The notes beneath the pieces are model-generated. The model saw only the letters and a list, made by a program, of their open reading frames with translations, searched no databases and was not told the origin of the DNA. A program made the position numbers and the translations under genes. Shown in pieces: positions 38,507-48,300 of a DNA stretch of 64,000 bases (its first letter is position 1; every line of letters starts with the position of its first letter). The DNA comes from Paracoccaceae bacterium (lineage in GTDB: Bacteria > Pseudomonadota > Alphaproteobacteria > Rhodobacterales > Rhodobacteraceae): contig JAHEAO010000010.1 of assembly GCA_024642725.1 (NCBI GenBank), forward strand, positions 1 to 64,000. The letters are read 5' to 3'.

Positions 38507-39898
38507 TCAGATCACCGCGAACTGCGCCATCATTCCCGCGTCTTCGTGTTCCAGAATATGGCAATGCAGCATGAACGGTTTCTGGGGTGATGCGGGTTGG
38601 TCGAAGCGTACCAAGATCTCGGTCTCGCGGGTTACCAGAGTGGTGTCCTTCCAGCCGGAATTTTGCGGCAGGGCGGGGAGTCCATCCTCTTTGATCACCT
38701 GGAACTTGACGCCATGCACGTGGAAGGGATGCGCCATCATCGAACTTTGGATAATCCAGCGTTCTACTGACCCGAGCGCGACTTCGAAATCTATCCGCCC
38801 CATGTCATAGGGCGTCCGGTTGATGCCGAAACCGCCGCCAGCCATATTGCCCATTTCCATGTCGAGCGTGAAGGTCCGTGTCTGAACCTCGCTTCCCGCA
38901 AGGTTGTCAGGCGGGCTGTCAAAGCTTTGGGGAAGGCTGGTGATGCGGGCGCTCAGATTGTCGTCGGTCATGAAATCCTGCACGATGAAGGCCCGACCCG
39001 GATCGCTGAGCAGGGTGGCGGAACCTCCGGCGGAAAAGTCTACGAGGACTTCGGCGCGTTCGCCGGGCGAAAGGATCAGCGCGGCAAGTTCGATCGGTGC
39101 CGGAAGATAGCCTGCATCTGTGGCGACCAGATGCAGCGGGCGGGCGTCCTCGAAATGCAAGGTGTAAACGCGCGCGTTCGAGCCATTGACCAAGCGCAAG
39201 CGGGTGATCCCTTTCGGCACGGCCGCGACGGTTCCGGTCTGCCCGTTCACCGTCATCACATTGCCGGCGAAACCATGCATCTGGTCCATCATTCCCGGCG
39301 CATAGGAAGACCGACCGGCCTCGTCAAAGCGACGGTCCTGCAGGACGAGCGTGAGGTCGTCAATGCCGTAAGCCGACGGCAGGCCCCGGTCATCGTCGCG
39401 ACCGTCGGTCATATGGATGACGCCAGCCAGACCGGAATAGACCTGCGGCGCGGTCTTTCCGTGCATATGCGCGTGATACCAGAGGGTTGCGGGTTCCTGT
39501 CCGATCTGCATGTCGGGTGTCCAACTGGTGCCCGGCGCGATTGGCAGATGTGGGCCACCATCCTGTTCCCCCGGTACCATCAGGCCGTGCCAGTGGAGGC
39601 TGGTTGGCTCCGCGAGCGTGTTTGAAATCTCTGCGCCAAGTGGTCCATTCGCCATGCGGATTGTCGGGCCGAGATAGGGCTGGCTGAAGCCGAGGGTCGC
39701 AGAGGCGACGCCTGCGCCATAGTCATGCTGACCGGTCATTGCGGAAAGCGCGAGGCGTCCCGTCGTGGTTACATCGAGCATCGGTGGCAAGGTCAGCCGT
39801 GGTGCTGTCGCGGGATCGAAGGCCAAAGCGCGCAACGGCAGGAATGGTACAGCGCTGGCCGCGAGGGTTGAGGCAAGGAAGTGGCGCCTGTTGATCAT
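38507..39898 (-). CDS. Tat-exported three-domain multicopper oxidase
   Basis: Periplasmic multicopper oxidase (463 residues) of the CueO/laccase type. The N terminus NRRHFLASTLAASAVPFLPL is a twin-arginine signal. All four copper motifs are seen in order: HWHG, WYHAHMHG, HPFHVHG and HCHILEHEDAGMM (T1 site with axial Met). It could detoxify Cu(I) or act as a metallo-oxidase; no Met-rich insert like that of E. coli CueO stands out. The start at 39898 follows AGGAA. It is divergent from a cytochrome c, with an FNR box between. Confidence 0.9.
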   Translation of the reverse strand: MINRRHFLASTLAASAVPFLPLRALAFDPATAPRLTLPPMLDVTTTGRLALSAMTGQHDYGAGVASATLGFSQPYLGPTIRMANGPLGAEISNTLAEPTSLHWHGLMVPGEQDGGPHLPIAPGTSWTPDMQIGQEPATLWYHAHMHGKTAPQVYSGLAGVIHMTDGRDDDRGLPSAYGIDDLTLVLQDRRFDEAGRSSYAPGMMDQMHGFAGNVMTVNGQTGTVAAVPKGITRLRLVNGSNARVYTLHFEDARPLHLVATDAGYLPAPIELAALILSPGERAEVLVDFSAGGSATLLSDPGRAFIVQDFMTDDNLSARITSLPQSFDSPPDNLAGSEVQTRTFTLDMEMGNMAGGGFGINRTPYDMGRIDFEVALGSVERWIIQSSMMAHPFHVHGVKFQVIKEDGLPALPQNSGWKDTTLVTRETEILVRFDQPASPQKPFMLHCHILEHEDAGMMAQFAVI

Positions 39899-39998
39899 CG
39901 GATGTTCCTGGCTCGAATGGGCAAATGAGAGATAGGCCGACCGGATAGGCTGGACAAGAGACCGATGCGCGTGAAGTTGCAACGGGACTCACACAGTC

Positions 39999-40012
39999 TT
40001 GATGCAAATCAA
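39999..40012. promoter_or_regulatory. FNR/FnrL-type box TTGATGCAAATCAA
   Basis: Perfect match to TTGAT-N4-ATCAA, placed 107 bp before the multicopper oxidase start and 129 bp before the cytochrome start, so it could control either or both in response to low oxygen. Confidence 0.7.
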
Positions 40013-40134
40013 TGCTCGGGGGAACCGGCAGTGCCAACATTTGAATGTGATGTTTGACCAAGCCGCGTCAAGAGGTTGAGTCGTTGGGTATGGGCGCGGT
40101 CGAACCGAACCGTCATCTTACTGGGAGGCACGAA

Positions 40135-40533
40135 ATGAAACGTCTTGCACTGATCACCACGATCCTGATGGCCGCGACCGGGCTGGCGGCCCAAGCTCAA
40201 GAGAGCGCGGGCCAAAAGGAATTCATGATTGCCTGTGCCGTTTGCCACGGTGAAAGCGGTATGGGCAACGGCCCGTTCACATCCTTGATGAACGTGCCTG
40301 TGCCGAACCTGACAACGCTTTCGGCGCAGAATGAAGGGAACTTTCCGTTTCTGAAGGTTTTCATGACCATTGACGGTCGGGCGATGGGGGCCGGGCATGG
40401 CGGGCCGATGCCGGTCTGGGGCGACAGGTTCACGGCAAATGCCGGTGACCAATATGGCCCCTACGGTGCCGAACTGATTACCCGGGGGCGCATACTGGCG
40501 CTCGTGAATTATCTGGAGACGATCCAGCAATAG
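40135..40533 (+). CDS. small periplasmic cytochrome c
   Basis: A 132-residue class I cytochrome c: signal peptide MKRLALITTILMAATGLAAQA, a heme motif CAVCH, and a late MPVWGDRF that supplies the axial methionine. It ends in ITRGRILALVNYLETIQ, the usual C-terminal helix. It probably carries electrons, perhaps for the divergent copper oxidase; this is inferred from position. The ATG follows GGGAGG; the ORF track start 27 codons earlier is not used. Confidence 0.9.
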   Translation: MKRLALITTILMAATGLAAQAQESAGQKEFMIACAVCHGESGMGNGPFTSLMNVPVPNLTTLSAQNEGNFPFLKVFMTIDGRAMGAGHGGPMPVWGDRFTANAGDQYGPYGAELITRGRILALVNYLETIQQ

Positions 40534-40581
40534 CGGCAAGTCGGCCGCAGCCGAAAATGCGCCTGGCAGGGTGGCGCGGGC

Positions 40582-41955
40582 TCAGTTCAGCCTGACCATC
40601 TTGCCCGGGTTCAGAATGTTGTGCGGGTCGAGCGCGCGCTTGAGGTCTGCCATCACGGACCATGCGGTGCCATGTTCCTTTTCCATATAGTCCAGTTTGC
40701 CGATGCCGATGCCGTGTTCGCCGGAGATCGTACCGCCAAGTGCCAGTGCGCGGTCCGACATCCGCCCGGCGAGGCGTTGCGCTTCGGCCATGTCGGCCTT
40801 GTCCGCCGGATCGACCAGCAGAATGGCGTGGAAGTTGCCGTCACCGACATGTCCAAGGATGGGGCCCTGCAGGGGTGAGGCTTCGATATCGGCGCGGGTC
40901 TGCTCGACCGCTTCGGCGAGGGCGGAGATCGGGACGCAGATATCGGTGACGACGGCGCGGGCACCGGGCCGCAGGGAAAGACAGGCGTAATAGGCATCGT
41001 GGCGCATTTTCCACAGCGCGTTCCGGTCTTCGGGGCGATCGGACCAGCGGAATTCCGTGCCGCCGAAATCGGCTGCGATTTCACCGAACCGTTTGGCGTC
41101 TTCCGCAACCGAGGCGGGGGAGCCATGGAATTCGATCATCAGGTGCGGGGCCTCCGGCATGTTGGCGCTGGCGTAGCGGTTGAAGGCGGCGGCGGTCGCG
41201 GGATCGACGAATTCGATCCGGGCCATCGGCACGCCGATCTGGATCGTGGCGATGACCGCATTGACGGCGGCGTCGATGGTCGGGAAGGCGCAGACGGCGG
41301 CCGAAATTGCTTCGGGCTGGCCATAAAGCCGGAGCGTCAGTTCGGTGATCAGGCCAAGTGTACCTTCGGACCCGACCATCAGGCCAGTGAGGTCGTAGCC
41401 CGCACTTGATTTGCGCGCGCGGCTGCCGGTGCGGATGATGCGTCCATCGGCCAGAACCACCTCTGTGGCCAGCACATTGTCGCGCATGGTGCCGTAGCGC
41501 ACGGCAGTCGTGCCCGAAGCGCGGGTACCGGCCATGCCGCCGATCGAGGCATTGGCTCCGGGGTCGACAGGGAAGAACAGGCCAGTCGTTCGCAGCTCGG
41601 TGTTCAGCGCTTCTCGGGTGATGCCAGGCTGGACGGTGACATCCATGTCTTCGGGGCTGAGATGCAGCACCCGGTTCATATTTCGAAAATCGACGCAGAC
41701 CCCGCCCCGGATTGCCAAGCCGTGGCCTTCGAGCGATGTCCCCGCGCCCCAGGGAATGACCGGGCAGGCGTTGGCCGCACAAATCTTGACGATTTCTGCG
41801 ACCTCTCTGGTCGTTTCGGGGAAGGCGACGGCATCGGGTGGGGCTGGTGCAAAATGGGTTTCAGAGGTTCCGTGCGCCTCCAGTTCGGACTTGGATCGTG
41901 AGAGGCGATTGCCTAAGAGGGAAGAAAGCTCTGTCAGGGCGTTGGAGATGGGCAT
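40582..41955 (-). CDS. FAD-linked oxidase, GlcD/D-lactate dehydrogenase type
   Basis: VAO-family flavoprotein (457 residues) oxidising a D-2-hydroxy acid such as D-lactate or glycolate. The FAD-binding PCMH domain shows VIPWGAGTSLEGHGL, the PGANASIGGMAGTRASGTTAVRYG loop and GLMVGSEGTLGLITELTL. The cap domain holds HVGDGNFH and SGEHGIG, and the end KRALDPHNILNPGKM. No iron-sulfur partner (GlcE/F) is adjacent, so D-lactate dehydrogenase is more likely. The ATG at 41955 has GAGGA ahead. Confidence 0.9.
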   Translation of the reverse strand: MPISNALTELSSLLGNRLSRSKSELEAHGTSETHFAPAPPDAVAFPETTREVAEIVKICAANACPVIPWGAGTSLEGHGLAIRGGVCVDFRNMNRVLHLSPEDMDVTVQPGITREALNTELRTTGLFFPVDPGANASIGGMAGTRASGTTAVRYGTMRDNVLATEVVLADGRIIRTGSRARKSSAGYDLTGLMVGSEGTLGLITELTLRLYGQPEAISAAVCAFPTIDAAVNAVIATIQIGVPMARIEFVDPATAAAFNRYASANMPEAPHLMIEFHGSPASVAEDAKRFGEIAADFGGTEFRWSDRPEDRNALWKMRHDAYYACLSLRPGARAVVTDICVPISALAEAVEQTRADIEASPLQGPILGHVGDGNFHAILLVDPADKADMAEAQRLAGRMSDRALALGGTISGEHGIGIGKLDYMEKEHGTAWSVMADLKRALDPHNILNPGKMVRLN

Positions 41956-42018
41956 GTCGTCCTCGTCATTTCTGCAGAGCGATCCTAGGCCCATCGGACG
42001 GGCCGGGGAAGGGGACGG

Positions 42019-43707
42019 ATGGGCAGAACACCGCGAAAGGTGATCGCGAAGCAGCTGGATGCCGGGCGGGCTGCCGGGTTGCAGGCATGGGACGTCGTGC
42101 GTCAGCAGGGGCTGGGGCAGGTCCAGTTCTGGTTCATCGCCTTGGCCATAGGTATTGGCGCAGGGGTCGCTGCATTGGGGTTCCGGATGGGCATCTCGGC
42201 GCTGCAGTCGTTTCTGTATGGCACCGATGACCCGGCGATGCTGCACAGCTTTGCCGAAACGCTCGACTGGTACTGGATTGTCGGGCTGCCCATTGTCGGC
42301 GGGCTGGTCGTGGGCCTGATCCTGCATTTCTTTACCGACGATGCACGTGTGCGATCGGTTGCCGATGTCATCGAAGGGGCGGCCCTCTATGAGGGCCGGG
42401 TTGAGAAGCGCGCAGGACTTGCCTCTGCAGCTGCATCCCTGATCACGCTTTCTTCCGGGGGGTCATCGGGGCGCGAGGGCCCCGTGGTGCATCTGGCATC
42501 CCTCATTTCAAGCTGGGTATCGGACCGGATCAATGCCGATGGCATTACCGGGCGCGAGCTTATGGGCTGTGCTGTTGCGGCAGGCGTTTCAGCCAGTTTC
42601 AATGCGCCGATCGCAGGCGCGCTTTTCGCGATGGAAGTGGTTCTGCGGCATTTCGCTGTTCATGCCTTCGCGCCGATCGTCATCGCCTCTGCCGCCGGCA
42701 CGGTCATCAGCCGGCTGGAATACGGCAATGTCAATGAATTCGTCCTGCAGCCCGATACGATGCTGGGCTTCTACGTTGAACTGCCTGCCTTTCTGGTGCT
42801 CGGGCTGGTGTGCGGCCTTGTCGCCGTCATCCTGATGCGGGCGATTTTCTGGGCCGACGACATCGGCGACAAGGTGCAGGCCGCGTTGCGGATGCCACGC
42901 TATCTGCGTCCCGCGTTGGCCGGCGCGATGCTGGGCGTGCTTGCGGTTTTCTGGCCTCATATCATCGGCGTCGGCTATGAAACGACCGCCGACGCGCTGA
43001 CAGGCAATCTTGTCCTGCGCGAGGCGATCGTCTTTGCGGTTCTCAAGGTCGCTGCTGTCGCCATCACCATGGCCGGGCGGATGGGCGGAGGTGTGTTTTC
43101 GCCCTCGCTGATGGTTGGCGCGCTGACCGGGCTCGCCTTCGGGCTGATCGCCACGGCGGTCTTCCCCGAAGTGTCGGGATCCGAGACGCTTTACGCGCTG
43201 GCGGGCATGGGGGCCGTGGCGGCGGCGGTTCTGGGCGCGCCCATTTCGACGACACTGATCGTGTTTGAACTGACGGGCGACTGGCAGACCGGGCTGGCGG
43301 TCATGGTGACGGTGTCGATTTCATCGGCGCTTTCAAGCCGGCTGGTCGACCGGTCGTTCTTCCTGACCCAACTCGAACGGCGCAACATTCATCTGGCGGC
43401 GGGGCCGCAGGCCTATCTTCTGGGCACGTTCCGGGTGGCCCGGGTGATGCGCAAGATGGATGATCCGCGCGCGGCGAAGGAAGATGCCTGCTGGGAACTG
43501 ATCGAAGAAGGGCTATACGTCGATGGCAATGCCACGCTGGACAGCGCGATGCCGATTTTTGAGCGAAGCGGTGTGGCCTTCCTGCCGGTCGTGACGCTGG
43601 GAGGAGAGGGCGACCCACCAGAGCTTTGGGGCGCTCTCTTTCAGGTGGACGCCTTGCAGGCCTTCAACAGGGCGCTCGCGGCCAGGGCAGCCGAAGAACA
43701 CAGCTAG
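42019..43707 (+). CDS. ClC-family chloride channel/antiporter with C-terminal CBS-like region
   Basis: Membrane protein of 562 residues with about ten to twelve hydrophobic helices. The ClC filter motifs are GSSGREGPVVHL (gating glutamate present) and GGGVFSPSLMVGALTG; the first GSGIP motif is not obvious (IEGAALYEGR stands there). About 100 residues at the C terminus resemble one CBS half (DSAMPIFERSGVAFLPVV). It may exchange Cl- for H+. It is divergent from the flavin oxidase. Confidence 0.88.
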   Translation: MGRTPRKVIAKQLDAGRAAGLQAWDVVRQQGLGQVQFWFIALAIGIGAGVAALGFRMGISALQSFLYGTDDPAMLHSFAETLDWYWIVGLPIVGGLVVGLILHFFTDDARVRSVADVIEGAALYEGRVEKRAGLASAAASLITLSSGGSSGREGPVVHLASLISSWVSDRINADGITGRELMGCAVAAGVSASFNAPIAGALFAMEVVLRHFAVHAFAPIVIASAAGTVISRLEYGNVNEFVLQPDTMLGFYVELPAFLVLGLVCGLVAVILMRAIFWADDIGDKVQAALRMPRYLRPALAGAMLGVLAVFWPHIIGVGYETTADALTGNLVLREAIVFAVLKVAAVAITMAGRMGGGVFSPSLMVGALTGLAFGLIATAVFPEVSGSETLYALAGMGAVAAAVLGAPISTTLIVFELTGDWQTGLAVMVTVSISSALSSRLVDRSFFLTQLERRNIHLAAGPQAYLLGTFRVARVMRKMDDPRAAKEDACWELIEEGLYVDGNATLDSAMPIFERSGVAFLPVVTLGGEGDPPELWGALFQVDALQAFNRALAARAAEEHS

Positions 43708-43711
43708 GGCG

Positions 43712-44053
43712 TCAGACCTGCTCGACGGTGGCCTTGTCGGGGTAGAAGGCGAGGTGGCCCGCGATTCGGGCGACCGCCTCTATCGGGGTCTCGTACGACC
43801 AGGCCGCATCCGGGATCAGTTCGGATTTCGTCTGGATCGCGTAATAGGTCGCATCTCCCTTGTGCGCGCAGGTCGTGACCGTGTCTGTCTTGTCCAGAAA
43901 GGCCATCGCGATGTCTTCGCGCGGGAAGTAGATCACCGGGGGGTAGCTGCCTTCGGTGAGTTCCAGCGCGTTCGAGGATTCGCCCAGAACCGCGCCTCCT
44001 GCCCGGATCACCCAGGTGCCATCGGCTTTGCGGATCTTGATGTGTTCTGACAT
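43712..44053 (-). CDS. DUF427 domain protein
   Basis: A 113-residue protein matching DUF427: IRKADGTWVIRAGGAVLGES, PPVIYFPREDIAM, then CAHKGDATYYAI and YETPIEAVARIAGHLAFYPDK. The family is widespread with no proven activity. It is convergent with the ClC gene, 4 bp apart. Confidence 0.88.
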   Translation of the reverse strand: MSEHIKIRKADGTWVIRAGGAVLGESSNALELTEGSYPPVIYFPREDIAMAFLDKTDTVTTCAHKGDATYYAIQTKSELIPDAAWSYETPIEAVARIAGHLAFYPDKATVEQV

Positions 44054-44117
44054 GGTGATTTCCCCGGATTTGTCTTGCGAGCGCTCAGGCTAGCAGGGTT
44101 ATGGTGACAGGTATATG

Positions 44118-45920
44118 TCAGATCGGCAATGTCGCCCGCTGCAACCAGTCGAGCGCCGTCGCACTGACGCGCGGCCCGATCTTGTCCAGGACTTCGGCAT
44201 GATAGGCGTCCAGCCAGGCGCGTTCGGCCTCTGTCAGCATAGAGACCTCGACAAGGCACCGGTCGATCGGAACGAATGTGAGCGTGGCGAAGTCCAGCAT
44301 TTCGCGCGCCGTGTCGCCGCCAGGCAGGCTCGGGGCGGGCCGCACCACGATCAGGTTTTCAATGCGAATTCCGAAGGCGCCCTCACGGTAATAGCCGGGT
44401 TCGTTTGACAGCACCATGCCGGGCTCCAGCGCGACATCCGAGCGGCGGCTGAGGCCCTGCGGCCCTTCATGGACCGACAGGAACGCGCCAACCCCGTGGC
44501 CGGTGCCGTGGTCGTAATCCTGTCCGGCCAGCCAGAGCGGTGCACGGGCCAGCGCATCAAGATGGCAGCCCGCAACACCCTTTGGCCAGCGGGCGCGGGA
44601 AATCGCGATCATGCCCTGAAGGACGCGGGTGAAGCAGGCGCGCTCATCGCTTCCGGCATTGCCAATGACCACCGTGCGGGTGATGTCGGTTGTGCCGTCC
44701 AGATATTGTCCGCCGGAATCGATCACCACCAAGTCGCCTGCCTGCAGCGCGCGGTCGGTGTCCCGGGTGACACGGTAATGGATGATTGCCCCGTTCGGGC
44801 CTGATCCGGCGATGGTTTCGAAACTGATATCCTGCAGCGCATTGGTCGCACGCCGGAATCCTTCCAACTTCTCGACAAGTGCGATTTCGCTCAGGCTTCC
44901 CGGCGCGGTGGCATCGAGCCAGGCCAGGAATTCGACCATCGCCGCGCCGTCCCGCAAATGCGCAGCTTGTGCCCCGGCGATCTCAGTCGCATTCTTGCAG
45001 GCTTTCGGCAGGCGGCATGGATCAGCGGCATAGGCGATCTCGATTCCGGCATCTTGCAGGATCGTGCTGACAGCCAGCGGCGCGCTGCCCTTGTCGACGC
45101 GAACCGGTCCCGAAAGCGTACCCAGGGCGGCCGTGAATGCCTCTGGCTCTGCCAGAGAGACGCCCGACCCGAAATGCCGCTCGAGCCCCGCTGCCTTTCC
45201 CGGCGCGGTGAAAAGTTCCACATGGCCGGTCTCGCCGACGATTGCAAAGGCATGGGCGATCGGTGTATTCGCGACGTCGGCGCCCCGGATATTCAAGAGC
45301 CAGGCAATGCTGTCGGGCAGGGTCAGAACCGCCGCGGTCTGGCACGCCGCGACCAGATCGGCAGCGATGCGCGCACGCTTTTCGTCATGGGATTGCCCTG
45401 CATATTCAATTGGGTAGGGGCTGATCTTGCCCAGCGGGGGCTGCGGCTGGTCTGCCCAGATATGGTCCACGAGGTTCCGCGAACTGGTCAAGCCGATCCC
45501 GGTGCCGTCAAGTGCGGCGCGAAGTGTCTCGATCTCGCCCAGCGTATGGAGCCATGGGTCGAATCCAACCTGACCGCCCTCGGGCAGCGCCTCTTTCAGC
45601 CAGTCCGCAAGACGCGTTTCGGGCCAGTTGACCGGCGTAAAATCCGAAAGTGCCACCTGGCGCCTGACTTGCACACGGTATCGGCCATCGATGAAGACGC
45701 CGGCGCGGTCAGCAAGAACGGCGCAGAAGCCTGCGGAACCGGTGAAACCGGTCAGCCAGGCCAGCCGTTCGTCATGCGGTGCAACATTCTCTCCCTGATG
45801 TGCATCGGCGCGGGGGACAAGGAACCCATCAAGCGCGTCATGGCGCATCGCCGCCCGCAGCGCCGCCAGCCGGGGCGGGCCGTTTTCGGGGCGCGTTGTC
45901 ACCTCGAAACTCTGGAACAT
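44118..45920 (-). CDS. pepP: Xaa-Pro aminopeptidase (M24B family)
   Basis: Metallopeptidase of 600 residues with two creatinase-like N-terminal domains and a pita-bread catalytic domain. Metal and active-site motifs: VVIDSGGQYLDGTTDITRTV (two Asp), HGTGHGVGAFLSVHEGP (His), MVLSNEPGYY (Glu) and GIRIENL (Glu). This long form resembles eukaryotic XPNPEP1. The start MFQSFEV at 45920 has GGGG ahead; the ORF track adds 44 low-value codons. Confidence 0.92.
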   Translation of the reverse strand: MFQSFEVTTRPENGPPRLAALRAAMRHDALDGFLVPRADAHQGENVAPHDERLAWLTGFTGSAGFCAVLADRAGVFIDGRYRVQVRRQVALSDFTPVNWPETRLADWLKEALPEGGQVGFDPWLHTLGEIETLRAALDGTGIGLTSSRNLVDHIWADQPQPPLGKISPYPIEYAGQSHDEKRARIAADLVAACQTAAVLTLPDSIAWLLNIRGADVANTPIAHAFAIVGETGHVELFTAPGKAAGLERHFGSGVSLAEPEAFTAALGTLSGPVRVDKGSAPLAVSTILQDAGIEIAYAADPCRLPKACKNATEIAGAQAAHLRDGAAMVEFLAWLDATAPGSLSEIALVEKLEGFRRATNALQDISFETIAGSGPNGAIIHYRVTRDTDRALQAGDLVVIDSGGQYLDGTTDITRTVVIGNAGSDERACFTRVLQGMIAISRARWPKGVAGCHLDALARAPLWLAGQDYDHGTGHGVGAFLSVHEGPQGLSRRSDVALEPGMVLSNEPGYYREGAFGIRIENLIVVRPAPSLPGGDTAREMLDFATLTFVPIDRCLVEVSMLTEAERAWLDAYHAEVLDKIGPRVSATALDWLQRATLPI

Positions 45921-45978
45921 CGGTGAAAGCCCCTTCATCATTCGTCTGGAAATATCCCCGCCGGAGGCAAGGGATTTC

Positions 45979-47853
45979 TTAGCGCGCCGCCTTTGGCCGG
46001 ATTCCCATGACCCGGGCGCGGGCGCGCGGGTCGTTGTCGAACAGCGCCGCAAGCTGCTCGGTCATCGCGCCCGCCAACTGCTCGACATCGGTGATCGTGA
46101 CGGCGCGATTATAATAGCGCGTGACGTCGTGGCCGATGCCGATTGCAAGCAGTTCGACCTGCCGCCGCTTTTCGACCATCGCAATCACGTCACGAAGGTG
46201 TTTCTCCAGATAATTCGCAGGGTTAACGGACAAAGTTGAATCATCGACCGGTGCTCCGTCCGAGATCACCATCAGGATCTTGCGAACCTCGCGCCGCGCC
46301 GTGATGCGACGATGAGCCCATTCCAGCGCCTCTCCGTCGATATTTTCTTTCAGCAGGCCCTCTTTCATCATCAGGCCAAGGTTCTCGCGCGACCGGCGCC
46401 ACGGCGCGTCGGCGGATTTGTAGATGATGTGACGCAGGTCGTTCAGGCGTCCGGGCTGCTGCTCGCGTCCCTCTGCCAGCCATTTCTCGCGCGCCTGGCC
46501 GCCTTTCCAGGCACGGGTCGTGAAGCCAAGAATCTCGACCTTGACCTGGCAGCGTTCGAGGGTGCGGGCGAGAACGTCGGCGCAAATCGCAGCGATCGAA
46601 ATCGGCCGCCCGCGCATGGAACCGGAATTGTCCAGAAGCAGAGTCACCACCGTGTCGCGGAATTCGGTGTCCTTTTCCATCTTGAAGCTGAGCGGCGTCG
46701 TCGGGTTCGCAACCACACGGGCAAGGCGGCCAGCGTCGAGCGTACCCTCTTCAAGATCGAACTCCCACGACCTGTTCTGTTGTGCCTGCAGGCGGCGTTG
46801 CAGCTTGTTGGCCAGCCGGGACACGGCCCCTTTGAGCGGGTCCAGTTGCTGGTCGAGATAGGCGCGGAGGCGTTCAAGCTCTGCCGGTTCCGCTAGGTCT
46901 TCGGCTTTGATTTCCTCATCGAAATCAGTCAGGTATACCTTGTAGTTCGGGTCGGCGTCCGAGATCGGTTGCGGCGCGGGCGGTTCCAGCGGAGCCTCCC
47001 CTTCGGGCATCTCCGCTTCGTCGCCCATCTCCATCTCGGCCAGATCATCCATCGTCAACTGGGCCTCGGCCGCATCCTGACTGTCGTCCTGGCTCTGCTC
47101 GGGGCTGGCCTCGTCTTCGGACTCGCTCTGGTCCTCGTCGCCCTGGCTGTCCTGCTGGTCTTCCTCTTCCGAAGACGCTTCGTCGTCCTGGTTCTCGTCT
47201 TCCATGTCAGGATCGTCGCCAAGCTGGTCGCCATAGCCGAAATCCTCGATGATCTGGCGGGCGAACTTGGCAAAGGCGGTCTGGTTCGAAAGCTTGTCGC
47301 CCAGATCCTCCAGCGTTTCCCCTGCATGGCTTTCCATGAAACCGCGCCAGAGTTCCAACACGTTGTCCGCCCCCTTGGGCAGCGGGCGTCCGGTCGCCAG
47401 GTGGCGAACAAGATAGCCGGCGGCGACGGCCAGCGGCGCGTCTTGCGACTTGGTGATCTGGGCGTAACCCTTGCGTTCTGCCTCACTCGCGATCTTGGCG
47501 TCGATATTGCCGGCGGTTCCCGGCATGGTCTGCGCGCCGACCGCCTCGCAGCGTGCGACTTCCATCGCCTCGTACAAATCGCGGGCCATCTGGCCCTGCG
47601 GCATGTAGCGGTTGTGGGTCTTGGCGTCGTGATACTTGTGGCGCAGCGCGAAGGCATCGGCGGTTCCGCGCGCCAGCAGGACCTCTTGCTTTGTCATGCG
47701 ACGCGACACCTGCGGCAGGCGTACGGCGTCATTGGTCAGCCCGGGCGGGTCGACCGAAAAGCTGACCGCAAGATCCGGGTCATCTGCCATTACCTTGGTG
47801 GCTTCGGCGAGGGCCTTCTTGAATGGCTCGGCTGGGTTATCGGACTGGGTCAT
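45979..47853 (-). CDS. cobT: aerobic cobaltochelatase subunit CobT
   Basis: Subunit of the CobNST chelatase that inserts cobalt into hydrogenobyrinate diamide. 624 residues: a helical N-terminal domain, a strongly acidic stretch at about 215-305 (runs of Asp/Glu/Ser/Gln), and a C-terminal von Willebrand A domain with the MIDAS motif DNSGSMRG near 407. cobN is not in the window. cobS lies upstream on the same strand, with a small ORF between. Confidence 0.95.
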   Translation of the reverse strand: MTQSDNPAEPFKKALAEATKVMADDPDLAVSFSVDPPGLTNDAVRLPQVSRRMTKQEVLLARGTADAFALRHKYHDAKTHNRYMPQGQMARDLYEAMEVARCEAVGAQTMPGTAGNIDAKIASEAERKGYAQITKSQDAPLAVAAGYLVRHLATGRPLPKGADNVLELWRGFMESHAGETLEDLGDKLSNQTAFAKFARQIIEDFGYGDQLGDDPDMEDENQDDEASSEEEDQQDSQGDEDQSESEDEASPEQSQDDSQDAAEAQLTMDDLAEMEMGDEAEMPEGEAPLEPPAPQPISDADPNYKVYLTDFDEEIKAEDLAEPAELERLRAYLDQQLDPLKGAVSRLANKLQRRLQAQQNRSWEFDLEEGTLDAGRLARVVANPTTPLSFKMEKDTEFRDTVVTLLLDNSGSMRGRPISIAAICADVLARTLERCQVKVEILGFTTRAWKGGQAREKWLAEGREQQPGRLNDLRHIIYKSADAPWRRSRENLGLMMKEGLLKENIDGEALEWAHRRITARREVRKILMVISDGAPVDDSTLSVNPANYLEKHLRDVIAMVEKRRQVELLAIGIGHDVTRYYNRAVTITDVEQLAGAMTEQLAALFDNDPRARARVMGIRPKAAR

Positions 47854-47922
47854 GGGATTGGTAAAGCACCAGAGTCAGAGTGTTGCAAGAGTGTGAAAGC
47901 GGCGCAGGCAGTTCCGCCGGTA

Positions 47923-48300
47923 TCACGGCAGGTTCAGGGTTTCAGGCAAGGTTGCGGCCAGTTCGCCGCACCCCTCGACCAGCCGTTCCGAAATTTCGCG
48001 GGACTGGCGGTCATTGTCATAGATATAGGAATCGACAAGTAGCGTCATCAGGGGACGCTGATCTTCGATGAACCTCAGTGTTTCGGCCGGATCGTTCGAT
48101 AGCCGCAGGGCAGCGGCAGAAAAGGCATCGCCAAGGCTGCGCGCGGCTCCTTCTTCGTCAAGATAGGCTGAAACCGCGGCATAATCCGCCCGTCCCAGCC
48201 AATAGGCGGCGCATTGGGCTGCATCTGGATAGCTCTGCTGGGCCATGGCTGCTGCGGCAAGCGTGCCGCCCGCAAGACTGCAGGCGGCCCGAAGGATCAC
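47923..48300 (-). CDS. small periplasmic protein between cobS and cobT
   Basis: A 125-residue protein I cannot assign. It has a signal peptide ([21 protein letters not shown]), then a soluble helical region with two cysteines (AAQCAAYW and VEGCGEL). The GTG start overlaps the cobS stop by four bases, so it is probably translated with CobS. A cytoplasmic chelatase would not need it, so it may be a passenger. Confidence 0.72.
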   Translation of the reverse strand: MILRAACSLAGGTLAAAAMAQQSYPDAAQCAAYWLGRADYAAVSAYLDEEGAARSLGDAFSAAALRLSNDPAETLRFIEDQRPLMTLLVDSYIYDNDRQSREISERLVEGCGELAATLPETLNLP

